A stretch of 64,000 bases of DNA from Bugula neritina (Eukaryota; Bryozoa; Gymnolaemata; Cheilostomatida; Bugulidae). The stretch lies in assembly GCA_964035545.1 (NCBI GenBank), contig OZ037769.1, positions 5,569,429-5,633,428 on the forward strand, given 5' to 3'. The notes beneath the pieces are model-generated. The model worked only from the letters and a program-made list of their open reading frames with translations, was not told the origin of the DNA and did not search any database. The position numbers were made by a program, and so were the translations under genes. How positions within the stretch are numbered: position 1 is the stretch's first letter; each line of letters begins with the position of its first letter. Positions 11,515 through 26,500 of the stretch are shown one piece after another.

Positions 11515-14500
11515 CTAGGACAGGAAGTTGACTTCTAGATCCACATCGTACATGTCTTTCCACGGCCCCTTCAGAGTGTCAATAAACTGCATCATGGAAG
11601 AGGGAGAAACAAACACTAGCTTGTGCGAGAATTCTAGAGATTCTTCCTCAAACCCTTGAATGTCCACCTCACATCTCTCCTTCCGCACATTCTGCATGCA
11701 GAGTTTTAATCAAATTAGAATAATACCTGCATGTTGTGTATAAAACATTTCTCTAGTCGTCACACAATAAATACGAAAGGAAGTACTTGGATACAGTGAA
11801 ACAGTTGAAAAGGTAGATATGCTAATATGGCATAGTGCCAACACAGCCTTGCTTACCAATTAGAAAGGCAGTTATAGTAAAATGGCTTCCTATTACTTTT
11901 TTCTTTGCTTAGATTACACCTGAGTTTTACACTTTCTATGATCAAAATTTAGCCAACTGCTATTTTGTAGGAGTATTTATCAGCAGAAATATATTTTAAG
12001 CTCAATTACAATCACAAACAGAAATTAACCTTGGGACAATTCTTTTAAACTACCAGGGTGAGTAGAATATAAAATTCAGATTGCTAAAACGAAAAATATT
12101 AGCCAAATACAAAGAAACAAAAAGTTAAAACAAATGTGGTGCACATAAAGTATAAACTAATCATATTTGTGAAAAGGGCAGACCAGAACACAGGCTAAAG
12201 GCTAAACTAGTACGACAGAAGATAACTCCTGAGAAATGCATTATTGCAGTTCTTTGTAGTCCAACTTTTGAAGAGAAATTCACAATAAAAATGGAAGTGG
12301 AGCTAAACTCACCAACTGCAATTATTTTAAACAAAACATTGCACACGAGTGACACAACGACATGACTTCAAAAGTGCTCTTACCAGATGAGCAATATCTC
12401 CTATGGGTATAGACATATCTAACGTAAAGTAGCTGAGTTTCTTAGGGAGGCGTTGCCGTGTGAAAGGGTAGTGGTACTTTTCTGTCAGCATATACAGAGT
12501 TGTGTCATCAGATATCAGGCTAATAGCCTCACATCCCTCCATTAAATCTGTCAAAGCAATTAGATATTAGATATAACAAAATCAAGCAAATATAACAGAT
12601 GAATTATGCTGTGGAAAAGAATTAACGGTCTCTTGCAACCTTTTTATATCACAAAAAGCTTGAAGTCACTATTAAAAAATGTGCATTAAAAATATAAATT
12701 TCATGTCATAGAAAAGCAAAAATGTGTAACGTAAATGAGGAGTTGCCGGTAGTGTTCTAGATATGGTTGTTCTCCGACCACTATGTTAACAAGAACTAGT
12801 AAGTCTCAAACTGATGCAAATAGTTAAAGCTGGCAGATGATTTATGTTCTTTAATACAAGATAATCAGGATGTCAGGAGCAAGTAACTTCTGGAAGGTAC
12901 ACAAAGCCTAACCACACATGCTGATATGCATGGATAGTTCATGCATTATGCTTAGTTTGTGTTATCCCCGCAATACCTATATTACAAGAGTCACTGGAGT
13001 CAAGCTGTTTGAATGCTGCCGTATAAGCAGCAGATATGCTCTGCCCGTCTTCAGATCGGCTGATAGAGGGAAGACACTTTCCGATGTGCTGGTAATACTC
13101 CATATTTATCTTCAGTATTGACTTCAGTTTACTGCTGCTTCCAAATGAGCTGTCACTAAAAATCCCTGTAACATGACGGAATAGCGTGCTGTAGAAGATA
13201 GTATACTATATAACCAGTACCACACTCACACTGCCACACTTGTCATTTTACCTGACAGCAGTATATAAGAGGATTTGTAATACAGGACTTTTGGTAAAAA
13301 TGGCACAGGTAATAATGGCATAAGTAATAATGAAAAGTAGGTAAAAATGGCAAAATGATGTGAAACAAACCCGCAATTCCATCACCAAACCCACAATATT
13401 GAAATTGTGTCATTTTTACCTATGCCATTTTGAAAGGTAAGGGCTCAGATAGAATAGTTCTTAGGTATTACTTTTATTTGTTTTACAGTTTAACTTTTTC
13501 ACAATTAAAGGAAATGCAAGTATGTGAGCTCTGTGACAAATGAAAGGCTAACCTAGTCTGAGGGAACTAAGTGCATTATTGTCTTACTGGGTAGAGTAAA
13601 AGTAACTATTAACTCACTGAGTATGTATAATGAATATAACTATTAACTCACTGCGTATGTATAATGAATATAACTATTAACTCACTGAGTATGTATAATG
13701 AATATAACTATTAACTCACTGAGTATGTATAATGAATATAACTATTAACTCACTGAGTATGTATAATAAATATAACTATTAACTCATTGAGTATGTATAA
13801 TAAAAGCAACTATAAACTCACTGGCTATACAAGAGTGAAGAAGTTTGCCCAGGTTAGTGTCCCGTAGCAAGATACAGTATCCTGCCTTATGAAACTCGAG
13901 CCGTATATTCTGGTGGGCAAGTCCTATCTCAATGTACAGGATCTCCGACAAAGATGTCTTCTGAATCAGTTGCATATGGGAACCAACATCTACCCTTCTA
14001 GAAATACGTAGACACAGAGTGTTCTTTGAGAGCAGTAACTACACAGTTGTGAAGTTCAATTAGTGGTTGACTATAAGAGCTATTATATGGAAATTCAGAA
14101 AACATCACAAGCCCAACCCCGAGTATACATTTTATTTAAATAGAGAAACTTTATACATTGATAGAAGCTTTGAAAATTATCTATGCAGTTTTTATATATT
14201 ACTGAGACCTTTAAAATTTGTTTTACAATAAAAAGTAGTAGTTTTAAAAATGAATTTAACCAACCACATATCAGCAGTAATATAACGTAATACTGGAAAA
14301 ATATTGTACAATATCTACCCTGTGTAGTATACATTGTAGTGTATATTACACTACACTGTGTAGAATACAGTACAATATACTGTGTAGTATACACTGCAAT
14401 ACACTGCGTAGTATACACTACAATACATTGCATAGTATACACTACAATACATTGCGTAGTATACACTACAATACATGGCGTAGTATACACTACAATACGT

Positions 14501-17500
14501 TGCGTAGTATACACTACAATACATTGCGTAGTATACACTACAATACACTGTATTGAAGATGAGTTAATACCTGTTTAGGGGAGGATGTAGTCTGAGTATA
14601 TAGAGGTGTAGGTTGGTTATTACAAGTATCCCAGCATGCTCATCTGGCTTAGTGTACTCCACATACTTACACTAGAAATAGAGTAAGTCACTTATAAATG
14701 ATATATTATTAAAAAGCAAATACACATATTCATCACACAGTAAGTAACGTATGGCTTAGCCAACAACTTTAATGAAAACAATTTTGTAAAAATAGTTTTA
14801 CATTTTTAAAACACATAGAAAACCAACAGTTAAATTGCCAGTGAAAATTAATTTGCTATAAAACTTGTCATTTATTGTGAAATGTAAACTAATTTGGGCA
14901 TTTTCTACAGTATAAACTTATTAACACAATGACGAAATTATGTTTAAATCATCTAAGAAACTGGGATACAGCAACTATGTACTTGCAGTGACTTTAAATC
15001 TGTGAAAAATAAGAAGTTTGACTACAAGATGAGGGAAGACAACTTGAAAAATTGAACAAGGATGGATAGCAATTCGATTAGACAAAACCACTGAATATAT
15101 AAAAATACCTAAACAAGATAATGTATTTTGGTAATGTTTTGTGCACACATTAAATAAATTTGATTTAATCTGCTTAAACTGCTATTAAACCCAAGTTAAA
15201 AATAACTTAATAACAATATTCATAATTTCATAAATATGATGATAAAATAAACAACAACTTTACACACATACCCTGACTACACACTTGGGTTGTTCGCCAT
15301 CTTGAAAGTATGTAACTGTGAGGTGAAGCTGGAGTCGGTGATCAATGTAGCTTAGGTTTGTAGGATCAAACTTATAGCTGCTAAGGGGATCTACCACATA
15401 TGTAGGTAACGGCCCGACTTGTTCGTCGTGTGTCTGAGAATCACTCAATACAGATTCTTCTCCCTCAACACTGTGATAGCTGCAATATAATGCCAAATAG
15501 CAAAGAGCAACAACAAAAATTATTATCAACATGTCAAGAAAATAGAGAGTACAATCTTCATAATAACAAAACATATCTTAAAATAATTCATCAGTCGCCA
15601 AAATTCTCAGACAAGTCTGCAGTTTTAAAAGCACCCATTTTTACAAAATTCATTTAATTGAGCTATTTTAATTTATCTGAAACAGTATAAAGGAAAATCA
15701 CATAATGAACAAATTATTAAAAATTATAGAAAATTATTAAAAATTCGCCTAATCTAGAGATTTCAACTTCATCTTATTGAAATAATACAAATAAAAATTA
15801 CAAAACAAAGGAATTAATATGTGAAATCAACATTTTTGAAAACTAAATAATATATTTCCAATGTCAAGAAGCTTACATAGAAAAATGTAAACTCAATATT
15901 AGAACAGCTAATCACATGATGATATCAGTCTGGTGACTAAACTCAAAAGTATAGTTTCATGAACTGAGTTAATACAAAACACTTTACGGAAACACCTCCC
16001 CCCATTTACAAGCTCAAGCAAATAGAAAACAAATAGAAATTGATTAGAGAGTAATAGTTTGCATGATATAGTAGATTGGGTGACTATTTAATTAGTAACA
16101 CAAGAAACTCCCCACCGGTTGCTTAGCAACAATACTTCAGATACACAGAAAGAGCTGCCAACCTTAATGCGCTGTCAGGAGTCTCAGAGAGTGGCGGTGT
16201 TTCAGCAGCTTTCTCCTCAATCTCCACATCACCGCCCTCGCTTAGTTCCAATTCTTTGCTGGGAACTTGACTCCTAGCTTCAGGCTCAATACTGTCAGGA
16301 TTATCACGGGTGGGGGAGATAGCGGAGTCCCCCTCATCCAGTAGGGACAAGTAAAGACTGTTGCTTGAAGAACTAAAGTGAGGGAATGTGGATCTGATAT
16401 TTAGTAGCAATTAACAATATGCTCATATTAGAAACTTCATGCGACGGTAAAATTTTATGTGCCATAAGTTTTGTGAGTCAGTTATTCCTTATAAAAAGAT
16501 ATATTTTATCTAATAACTGTGTGAAATGACACACACTGTCCAGGACACCGAGTTTTGAACAGTTTTAAGCAACATTATGATTTCTATAAACACTTTTTCT
16601 GCAAAAATTCAGAAAAAATACTTTGAGTCATAAAAATACATGGCAACAAATATTCTGAAGACAACTAGTTAGCCATCACGCATAGATAATTTTGCAACTC
16701 TTAAAGATTGTAGAAGTTATTCATAGAAACGATTTTTACACTCAAATTGTGCAAACATCAAACCACTGACTTTATTTTTCACTGAACAATTTACTGTCTT
16801 AAGCTAAACAGCAGGTACGCACCTTGTATTAAGAGAATCAGTTTTTTTGTTTTTAGCATTGGGTTTGGTCATTAGAAAAGAAGAAGACGGGCTGGTGCCT
16901 TGAGACCCGTAAGGTGTACTGTGAGTGTGCTGAGCAGCACTAACTTCTATCACCATATCACTACCGCAGTGAATGCATGCTATACCCACACCTATAGACA
17001 AAATACTAGCTGTTACTACAAAGAGACTTACATACACCCAATTAAAACACACAGTCAACAACAACCTACACATGATATTGTATAGCTACAACTACAAAGT
17101 ACCATTTACAGCATTACCTGTGCACACGGAACTATAGAATGTTGTAATTAGAATAGTTTTAAAGATAATTTTCAATATTTCCCAAGACTAAATAACTTAT
17201 AAGATGTGATATTCAAGATCCGAAATTAAAACCATTTTAGACTCTGATTTGCAAGTTGGTTTAAATAAGCAAAACTGCAAACTATTAAATAACGTAAAAA
17301 CCAATCAGGGGACATTCAAATTGATATTCTATACTTACGCCTTTTAGTAACACTCTTTTGGAGAAATTGTTTGCCACATTTCAAACACTAAAAAATGAAT
17401 ATGAAAGTTACACCTTTAGAGCTTGTTGAATTCGTGTTTGCTAATTCTAAGATGTATAAGGTAGACAGTGGCACCCATTAATGGATTAAATCAAATTTAT

Positions 17501-20500
17501 AAATGATGGCTCCAGCTTATTGTTGTCTACATTTGTCTATCATTGACAAGTACAGCAGTTCTATTTTCACAACATTGCTTTTAATTTCCCAGTTTAATAA
17601 TTATGAGAAAACATTGTTGTATATCGTAGAAATCAAAGTTAGAAAAACAAATTGCTACTCTGTAACTAGAATGGCGCGTGACAAGAAAGAGAAAGAGTAA
17701 CTCAAAATGTATTTTAATTATTAGTAACAATGTTGTTCTATTTGCTAGACACACTACTTATTTACTAGTTTAGTCCATTCTATCAGGCGTAAATATTACA
17801 TATATAACTTGTAACATAATTATTTTACTTTTGTATGTTTAATTTATTTAACATAGAAATAATTTAGATCAAAATAAACGTGATGAACTTATCTAAAAGG
17901 TTAGCACAGAGTAGTAAATAAAAACATAAACAAACAACAACAAAATTGTTGACAAAATGACTATTGAGAAATGTTCAACTGTATAAAATGATACAATTTT
18001 TGAATCCATGAGCCTAAAGATTTTAGCTCTCTGGATTTGGCACAATTTATACAAATACATTGAAGTTGTCTTTCTCACCTCCATCGTATCCGCAGATTTT
18101 CTCCGAGACTGAGTTTTAGCAACTTCAGGCTGGAGGATGTCCATGAGTCTCATGGAATCAGACAGGTCCTCCATGACGTAACACCTTTCTCGTCTATCCT
18201 TCCGGAAGTAATTCAACTTACACTTCACCATGTGTTTCCCTTCCTTTACGAGTGAAACATGCATAACTATTTCAACAAAACAGGTTTCCAGTTCATAATA
18301 AGCCAATACCACAGCTCTATTTTTAGTTAGATGACTAATAAAAGCTTGAAAAGAACTTTATCGTGGCAAACATAACATTTACACCATACTTGATGACTAA
18401 CAATAAAAATGGCGGCATTCCGGTAAACAGAAAAATACTATACACAATAATTAACTATGAAAGTGTAAAACTAAGAAATATACATCTCCTTGTGGTACAA
18501 GCAGTCAAACACACCCGAAACAATATTAAACTCAGTCTAGAACCGCGTAACCATTATACTAACAGTGGTAGTCTCCATGGTTACACAAAGAAACATACCA
18601 ACTAGCTCAGAACCTAGTCTAATTCAAATGTAGCAGGTCTTACCACTTCTACCGACTGCACATCTCTTAGAGCAGAGAGGTCTAACATTTCCGTAATGAC
18701 ACCCTCAATGTTCTTCTCAATAATCTTCTCGCTGGTGACGTTGATGAGGAACTCCTCTGAGTAGAGATCATTGTGTCTGACTATGAATGGGTCATGTTCT
18801 AGGAACTCTTCTCCATCTTCAGTAACTATAGCAACATGTATATACTGAGTAACTATAGCAACACGTATACACCGACTGTTTAGGTTGAGATGCAACTATA
18901 TCCACGCAGACAGACAGACAGACACACAGAAAGACATACAGAAAGACACACAGACAGACACACACAAGTAGTTGTTGCATAAAATATTCAGTTTTTTCAA
19001 AGATGCTATAAACAAAATGTTTGACCTTGCACCGATGATGTTTACCATTTCTTAAAATAATTATTACTAGGCGACTCCTAAAATACTTACCATGCAGGTC
19101 GGGAATATCTGTGCTGAAAGTAGATTCGTTATCTGTGCCATGACTAGATGTTGCAGTGCTGATAGCCTGCTCATCATCTTCAACACTGCCATACTTGCTT
19201 TCTGCACCTTCCTCAGCACCCTCTGCACCGTCTCGTGGAGTCAGATAGCTGCTCTCACTCATAATACTACCATACTGGCTGTTCGGCTCACTAGGCTTGC
19301 TTTCTGCCACGCTCTTGTCCACGGCTGACTCACTTTCACTTGATGGCGTCGGACTTGCTTTATCAGCCATCGGAGCTAAGAGCACGCAAATGCTTGTTTA
19401 TTATTTTACAAGCCAGTAACCTATTTTTTGATAAACTACTGGTTATCCATAAATTATGTAAAAGTGAGTGCCCCTTTCGTAACTCACGGATCCCGTTCTC
19501 ATAAAATTCCATAAGTCATGAGAAGGGCTTGGACCCTGTTTTGTGGCTGAAACACCATTGAAAATCTATGACATAAGGGTTTTTCCGCCAACTCCACATT
19601 TTCAGTAAATAACACTGCCATTGTTGGGGAAGCTATTTCTTGTATAACCGATGGATGTGAAATGTGTTGTTTTGATAGTAAGCGGACTAAAGGTCAAATG
19701 CAATTGTGTATAAATTGACAAGTTTAGACTAAATGGCCAGAAGTAATTTAATAGCCTGCATGTGTATATACGCTTATGTATGCGTGTATAGGAACAAAAT
19801 GGTCAAATTTACTCGATCCCGGGAGTTAAATCTAGTATTCTACTACGTCACGAATCGAGGTTTCAAGACCCGTAGTTTAGTGACATACAGAAAGAGCATT
19901 GTAATTATCATAGGGTCACTGCAACATTACTTGCTCCATGCATAATGTTTTGTGAACCACCTACTAATACTGAATGGCCAACAACATAAAGATGGTTATT
20001 TTACTTGACATACCCGAGTGTTTTCTGGTAGTCTCCGGTGTTCCAGCTTGGTAACTACTAAAACTCTGGAGCCAGGAGTCACCAAATTCCTCCCTAAGAG
20101 TTTCAATTCTGTTCTTTGTGACACTTATATTGCCGTACCCACACGGAGAGCTGCTGTGGTCTACAATATTGACGGTGCCCACGCCATTGATCTCGTCTGT
20201 GAAAACCAGAACCCATTGATAGACTATTCAAGATGTCTGCAGCACACTACCGAAAACTCTGTTTAGATTAAAAAGTATATAATATGGAAAAAATTTGTTT
20301 CAGGTAGTTTGAACTTTACTGCTTGGAAAAAACGCCAGATATGTATGTTTCTAGTCACGTGAAGTTGTTATAAATTAGGAAGAACACTTTGCATGCTGAA
20401 AGGAGCCGCGACATCATTTATCATTCATAGGTGTCACCAGACAACTCCAATTCTACTCTGCTGGCTTATTATAAAGCCTTGTGAATTATACATAAAGATG

Positions 20501-23500
20501 GAGTAGAAGAGACCTACAAAACCTTCTCATGCAGTAATATTCAGGAAAACAGTTGTTTAAAGTATCCTGTGAGAACCCCTGATGGCAAGGGTTTAAGCAG
20601 AATAAGAATTTGTTTATAGTGGGGCAAAACAGTTATAGTAAATGCTCTTTCTGAGATCACTAATGTTCAGGACTCAAACCCATAAACTAGTGCTTACTAA
20701 TCCAAAGCTATAACCACTCAACTATGCTTTGCAGTTTATTAGTATATTCAAGTATAATTTGATTTCTCATCCCTGTTTATAGTTATTTTGGGTGTTACTA
20801 AATTCTACTAGTAAAAGTCTCTACAGATTAGCTCAACAGATGAGTTCAACAGATCAGTTCTACAGATCGGTTCTACAGATTGGTTCAACACATTACTTCA
20901 ACAGGACCAACTCTAATACCTACCAGGTGCATCTGCACTAGCCACACTTTCATCATCATCAGGCTGAGGGATTTCACTGATCTCATCGACTATGTTACTC
21001 TTCACTCTCCTGAGGAGTTGCCTCGAGGAGCGGCGACTGCTCGAATCCTCATTACACAGAGAGCTGGACTCGCTGAGACCGTCTGGAGGTGGCCGTATGC
21101 TGACTCTAAGGCTATTTGACAGCTTTCTCTCCACTTCTGTAAATTTCTCCCCGTCTAACGTTAGCTAACAAACAGGTAGAATAGCACAACTTTGAGACCC
21201 TAATCTTGGTGTGGTAGCAAAAATAAACTTGACACGTGTTTATATGCCAACAATAAAACACCAATTCTGCATCTTGTACAACTGATTGAATCTTTCAATG
21301 TGTTAGAGAAAATATTAGAAGGTGATTCAGTTGAAACAAAACTCATTTCATTACATTTAGTAGGTGCAAAATTATACACACATTTCACAATATCAACTCA
21401 TCAGTATTCTATGACATGTTTATGACCTGCAGACCAATATGCTAGACCACTGATCAGACCAGCTTAGATTGTTTCAGCAAAGAAATAAAATACAAACTAA
21501 ACAATTTTATCATTTTAACCGCACTTGAACGGAGAGTGAAAAATATTGATTTTCTAAATTCATTGCCAGTTGCATTGGAGTTATCTTTCACTAACCTGCA
21601 TGGCAACTTTAGAAGAGAGGGTGGCAGCTGTCAGAGCCCTATGTCTAGTATTGTAGGTTAGTGGGTTATCATCTAGATACAACTACAAGTAATACAAATA
21701 CTCGAGTATAGAATATCATATAAAGCAGTCAATTGTGAGTATAGTTAGCAGGGTGGTGCACACTGAGCTATCTCACGACATTCTTGACATGGTTGAGTCA
21801 TAAAAACCAACATAATTAAGTTCAAGTTCCTAGTCTTAGTTAAAAGAATTCTTCTGAAGTCTTGCTGATATAATTAATTTAGGCAAAAAAACTTGAGTAC
21901 CAGGTTTTGTCTCCATGAGCAACAAGAAGTGGGTGCTAGCCTACAAGCACCTGTCACATACCTGCTTGAGAGAAGGCAGGGAATATAGAGGAAGTAGAGC
22001 ACCATGGTCACACAGGATGTTGCCAGACAGGTCTAGCGTCTCCAAACTCGTCATTCTCTCCACGCCTGCACAATACACAAGATCACTGAATAACAGGGCA
22101 GGAGAGCTCAGTGTCCCCACCATTTATATTAGACTAAATGTGGGATCCGAGGCATAAAAGCACGTTGTGTTGACTGACCAAGTCCTGAGAAATTTGTAAA
22201 TACGACCAAAGAGTTCACTTGGTATAAAGGGAGGGGAGGGGGGAGTGTCAGCACTGCCTATCCCCAGTACTTTCGCAACAAATAAAAACCAATTTCAATG
22301 AGTTGGTGTGTTTTAAGGTTTAGGACATTAAGATAACACTACCGTTGACATGTTCTAGATGGTTGGCACGCAAGACTAAGGTCTTCAACTTCTGGCAGGT
22401 AGAAGGGGAGAGAGACGGTACAGCGTTGAGAGAATTGTAGGCTAAGTTTATGTGCACCAGCTCCAGCAGACACTGAAACAGAACCAAGGCTTCGTCATAC
22501 TCGGTCTAGTGACAAGTAATCCTTGGACGCTTTTTGTCAAATCCCAAATATTGAATTGTGAAAATGAGCGTGTGTAATTTTCAAAAGTTCAAAAATAACC
22601 CTAACTGTTCTAAAACATAACATAAATGTGGCACACTTCTATACCGTAAAATAGAAAATTATAAATGTTGTGCAAGCCTGAATCTATTTTAAAACAAAAA
22701 TTTCTAGTGTATGTTCAAACTGCAAGACAAGATTTTAGAAGCCATAATTTTGTGAAAGCCAAGTTAAAATAATGTTGAACAATATAATAGTTAAAGCAGC
22801 AACAAAACATGCTGTAAATATCACAGTGTACAATACTATTATAATAGAGTCGCAGTGTAACGTTACTAGGAGTTGTGTCACCTGCAGGTAAGAGTCCGTG
22901 TGCTTCAGGTAATTCCTACTTAGATCCAATACCTCTAAACAAGGAAGCAGTTTCTAAAATATAAATAATGTATACGTGTGTTAGAGTTAGAATATACATG
23001 TGTTACATGTAAAGTATACATGCGTTAGAGATAGAGTATACATGTGTTAAAGGTAGAGTATACATGTGCTACAGGTAGAGTATACGAGTGTTAGAGGTAG
23101 AGTATACATGTGTTAAGGTAGAGTATACATGTGTTAAGGTAGAGTATACATGTGTTAGAGGTAGAGTATACATGTGTTACAGGTAGAGTATACATGTGTT
23201 AGAGGTAGAGTATACATGTGTTACAGGTAGAAAATGCCCATCAGCTTATGATACATGTGGCATATAATTCATTATTATGACTCTAATGAGTAATTGTATC
23301 ATTTAGAAATTATACTACTATCATATTATATTATACTATATTATAACATATATTAAATTATATAATCACGTTATATTACATCACATATTATGATTTCTTT
23401 GAAGTAAACTGTTTGCAATATGTTTCTCAATGACATTGACTAACATTCCAAAGATAAAGCTAACAAAACTGATAACAGTTTGCAGAACGAGTCAAACAAA

Positions 23501-26500
23501 TACAGTGACTCATAAACCCATTAAATTAACAGGAAATTGTGCAGCTAAATCCTTCAATTTATTCGAAATTTAAAACCAATTACATTTTATGCGAGCTTGC
23601 CCAAAGTGTTACAGCCGGCAATAAAATAAACTCTGTTCATATTGTATTTATACTCACCAATGACCCATCCAATTCCTTAATAAAGTTATTAGAAAGATAA
23701 AGTTTCTTTAAATTGTTCCAAGATAAAGAGAACTGAATGGAATCCTTGCCAAGTATATCCTGTGTGAAGATGAAACAGTTGAGGAACATAAAGAACTAAA
23801 ACACAACTTTCAGATATCAAATCAGCTTGAGTAACGCTCCTTGCTGACTCAGTCACTATGCAAATTGACAAATCCCCAGTTGATAGAAAACCAAACCAAA
23901 ATATAAAGCTCTAAAAGCATTACTTTGTCCAGATAAGCAACAGACACTACTGCCTTATTTTACTAAAATACTTACAACTCATAGCAACACACTCGATATT
24001 ATTCTTAAAAACACTGACTACAGGAAAGACAATTCCTATTTATCAGAAATTCACAACAAAACATCTAAAGCATTTGTATTTTTCTGATAGAGTCCGGATT
24101 TGACAGCTAATCAAGTATTTAGGTTCTACTGTATGAGAAACAAACGAAGGAATACCTCAAGGAAGTTGATGCATCTACTCATTCTTATGAGAGTTATCTT
24201 CTCCTGCAGCTTATCCAGACCGACTATCCAGTGGGGTGGCACTCTTTTCACATCTAGCTGAGTTAGGTTACGGAATATGCCAATATTGACAGGTGCTTGT
24301 ATGGTGGTATTTCCTCCATGTGACAGCTGCAAACAGGTAGTATATTTGCAAACACACTCTGATTTGATATAATGTTTTCACTGAATTAATTTGTGTGCAA
24401 ATAACTATTGTGCACCAACAAATTTGCCCTTATATAGTATGCAGGTAATGCAGGTAATGCATGTATATAGTATGCAGGTAATACATGTATATAGTATGCA
24501 GGTAATAGATGTATATAGTATGCAGGTAATAGATGTATATAGTATGCAGGTAATGCATGTATATAGTATGCAGGTAATGTATATTTTAGATAATGTGAAA
24601 GATATCAATCCATAGCAAAGAATAAGCTCCTTTAAAATGTTCAAAGGTGGAAACTTGTAAATTACTATAGCTTTCAATATTTATCTTAATAATGAGAAGC
24701 ATGAGAACAACATGGGAAGGTAAGGTATATAACTGCAGAGCAAAGCTGGGGACAACATGGGGAGGTAGTGTATATAACTGTATAGTAAAGATGGGATAAC
24801 ATGGGGATGTAGTGTGTATAACTGTATAGTAAAGCTGGGGACAACATGGGGAGGTAGTGTGTATAACTGTATAGTAAAGATGGAGACAACATGGGGAGGT
24901 AGTGTATGTAACTGTATAGTAAAGATGGGAACAGCATGGGGAGGTAAGGTATATAACTGTATAGTAAAGATGGGAACAACATGGGGATGTAAGGTATATA
25001 ACTACAGAGTAAGAGCTAATACCCGAAGAGATTGAGTCCTACTGAGAGCCTCCTGGAGGTACAGTAAATCCCCGTACACCTTTCTGTCGCCATTCCGAGT
25101 GTCGGTGAGATGCTCGATGCCATGGTTGAGAATTAGCAGCACTTCCGGGGTCAAACAGAGCGGCACAGATCCGCTATCTAGGTCACTTCCTGTATTGACA
25201 TTCCGCATTGAGTCACCAGAAATATTATTTAGGAGTAGTAGTGGAGAAATTGAGATAGCCTAAGTTTTTTAGCTTGGGTCGAAATTATTCCGAGAACATA
25301 ACTTCTTTTGCTATATTTTTAATCTAGAGCACAGGCTTTTCTCAATTTCTCCATTACTGCACCTACCTCAGAAATATTGACAGTAAGTCTATTTAGTAAC
25401 TGTTCATTAGTTGCATATAAGAACTAGTTTACAGCATATGCCCAGCAAATGTTGGGCTACTATTCAAATATCAATATTTTATTGCCGAGCATCTACCTCA
25501 AGCATAGGTAACCCACAGCCCTAACACATACCACTAACAAGAATAAACTCACAACCAAACCTTATGCAGCTCTGTACACTTTCAACGAAATAGAAAATTT
25601 AGATGCTAACACACAGCCTGTGATTAAAAATTAGATAAAGAAGAATTATTGCAAAAAATATTCAAACATAACTCAATAGGATGCTACAAAGCATTTGGTC
25701 AAGTGTGTCATACAGCATGAGAGTATGGTGATACAATACCTTAGAGTTCTATCTTTACAGAAAAAAAGGTACAAATTTTTAAGATTTCCAACTCAAACAC
25801 TTTGTGAGGAAGCTTTTACAAACTGAGACGCACACATATAACACATAGTTCATTACTTACGAAAATATATTTGTCTAAACTCCATGTTAGTTTTCTACTA
25901 CTGTAGCTTTGCTACGTTCCCAGGTTAGTGAAGATGGTGGGGGCAACTAAACTTGCCAGGCAATCACAGCCAGCGTAAAGCCACAATTACTTGACAAGTT
26001 GCCAAGGATAGATGTGAAGTTTGTGTAGTAGAATATGAATTAAGATTAGAATTAGTGTAAGTATCTCATATGTAAGTGTATAATACAATGTAAGTGTTGA
26101 TTTAGTGTTAGATTGCCTGCTATTTGATACGGAGCTCGAGAAGGATGATTGTTGAACCAAAACAAGGTCAGAGGCAAACTGCGGTGGTTGCTGAGACTTT
26201 CCATTTATTTATTGTTGTAAAAAATTTCTGATGATGATACCGTCAGGCAATACATGTATGCATCTAGTTCGTGTAACCAATCAGCTAGCCTCTAGTGTAA
26301 TATCAACCAATCAGCTAGCCTCTAATATAATTGAATGCAGAATTTTATATCTGCCTGGTGTGCCTATTAATAACTATTAGTACAGGCAGATCATAAAATT
26401 TGTTTGTCTTGATAAATAATAAATAAATAAATAAAATAATTTCACCATGAGTATGAGCCAATTACGACTTGTGCATACAGTCTATTATATTATGCTGAGT

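Noticed and set aside
13603-13836. CRISPR-like repeat array
   Set aside because: The units are contiguous tandem repeats with no unique spacers, in animal DNA.
14095-14578. Long ORFs on both strands with YTTQCIVV or YAMYCSVY repeats
   Set aside because: They come from the 24-bp minisatellite, which stays open in several frames; the region is STK11IP intron 18.
17503-17700. 65-codon plus-strand ORF
   Set aside because: It lies in an STK11IP intron, has no homology I recognise, and its codon content matches the AT-rich background.
18079-18312. STK11IP exon 13 extending upstream to include YYELETCFVEIVMHV
   Set aside because: No acceptor fits the required phase there; GTAAAG^GAAGGG at 18243 does. 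The upstream residues are read-through of the intron. Some doubt remains.
24391-25035. ORFs on both strands with MQVIDVYS or LLYSYTHYLP repeats
   Set aside because: Products of the 24-bp and 45-bp minisatellites in STK11IP intron 2.
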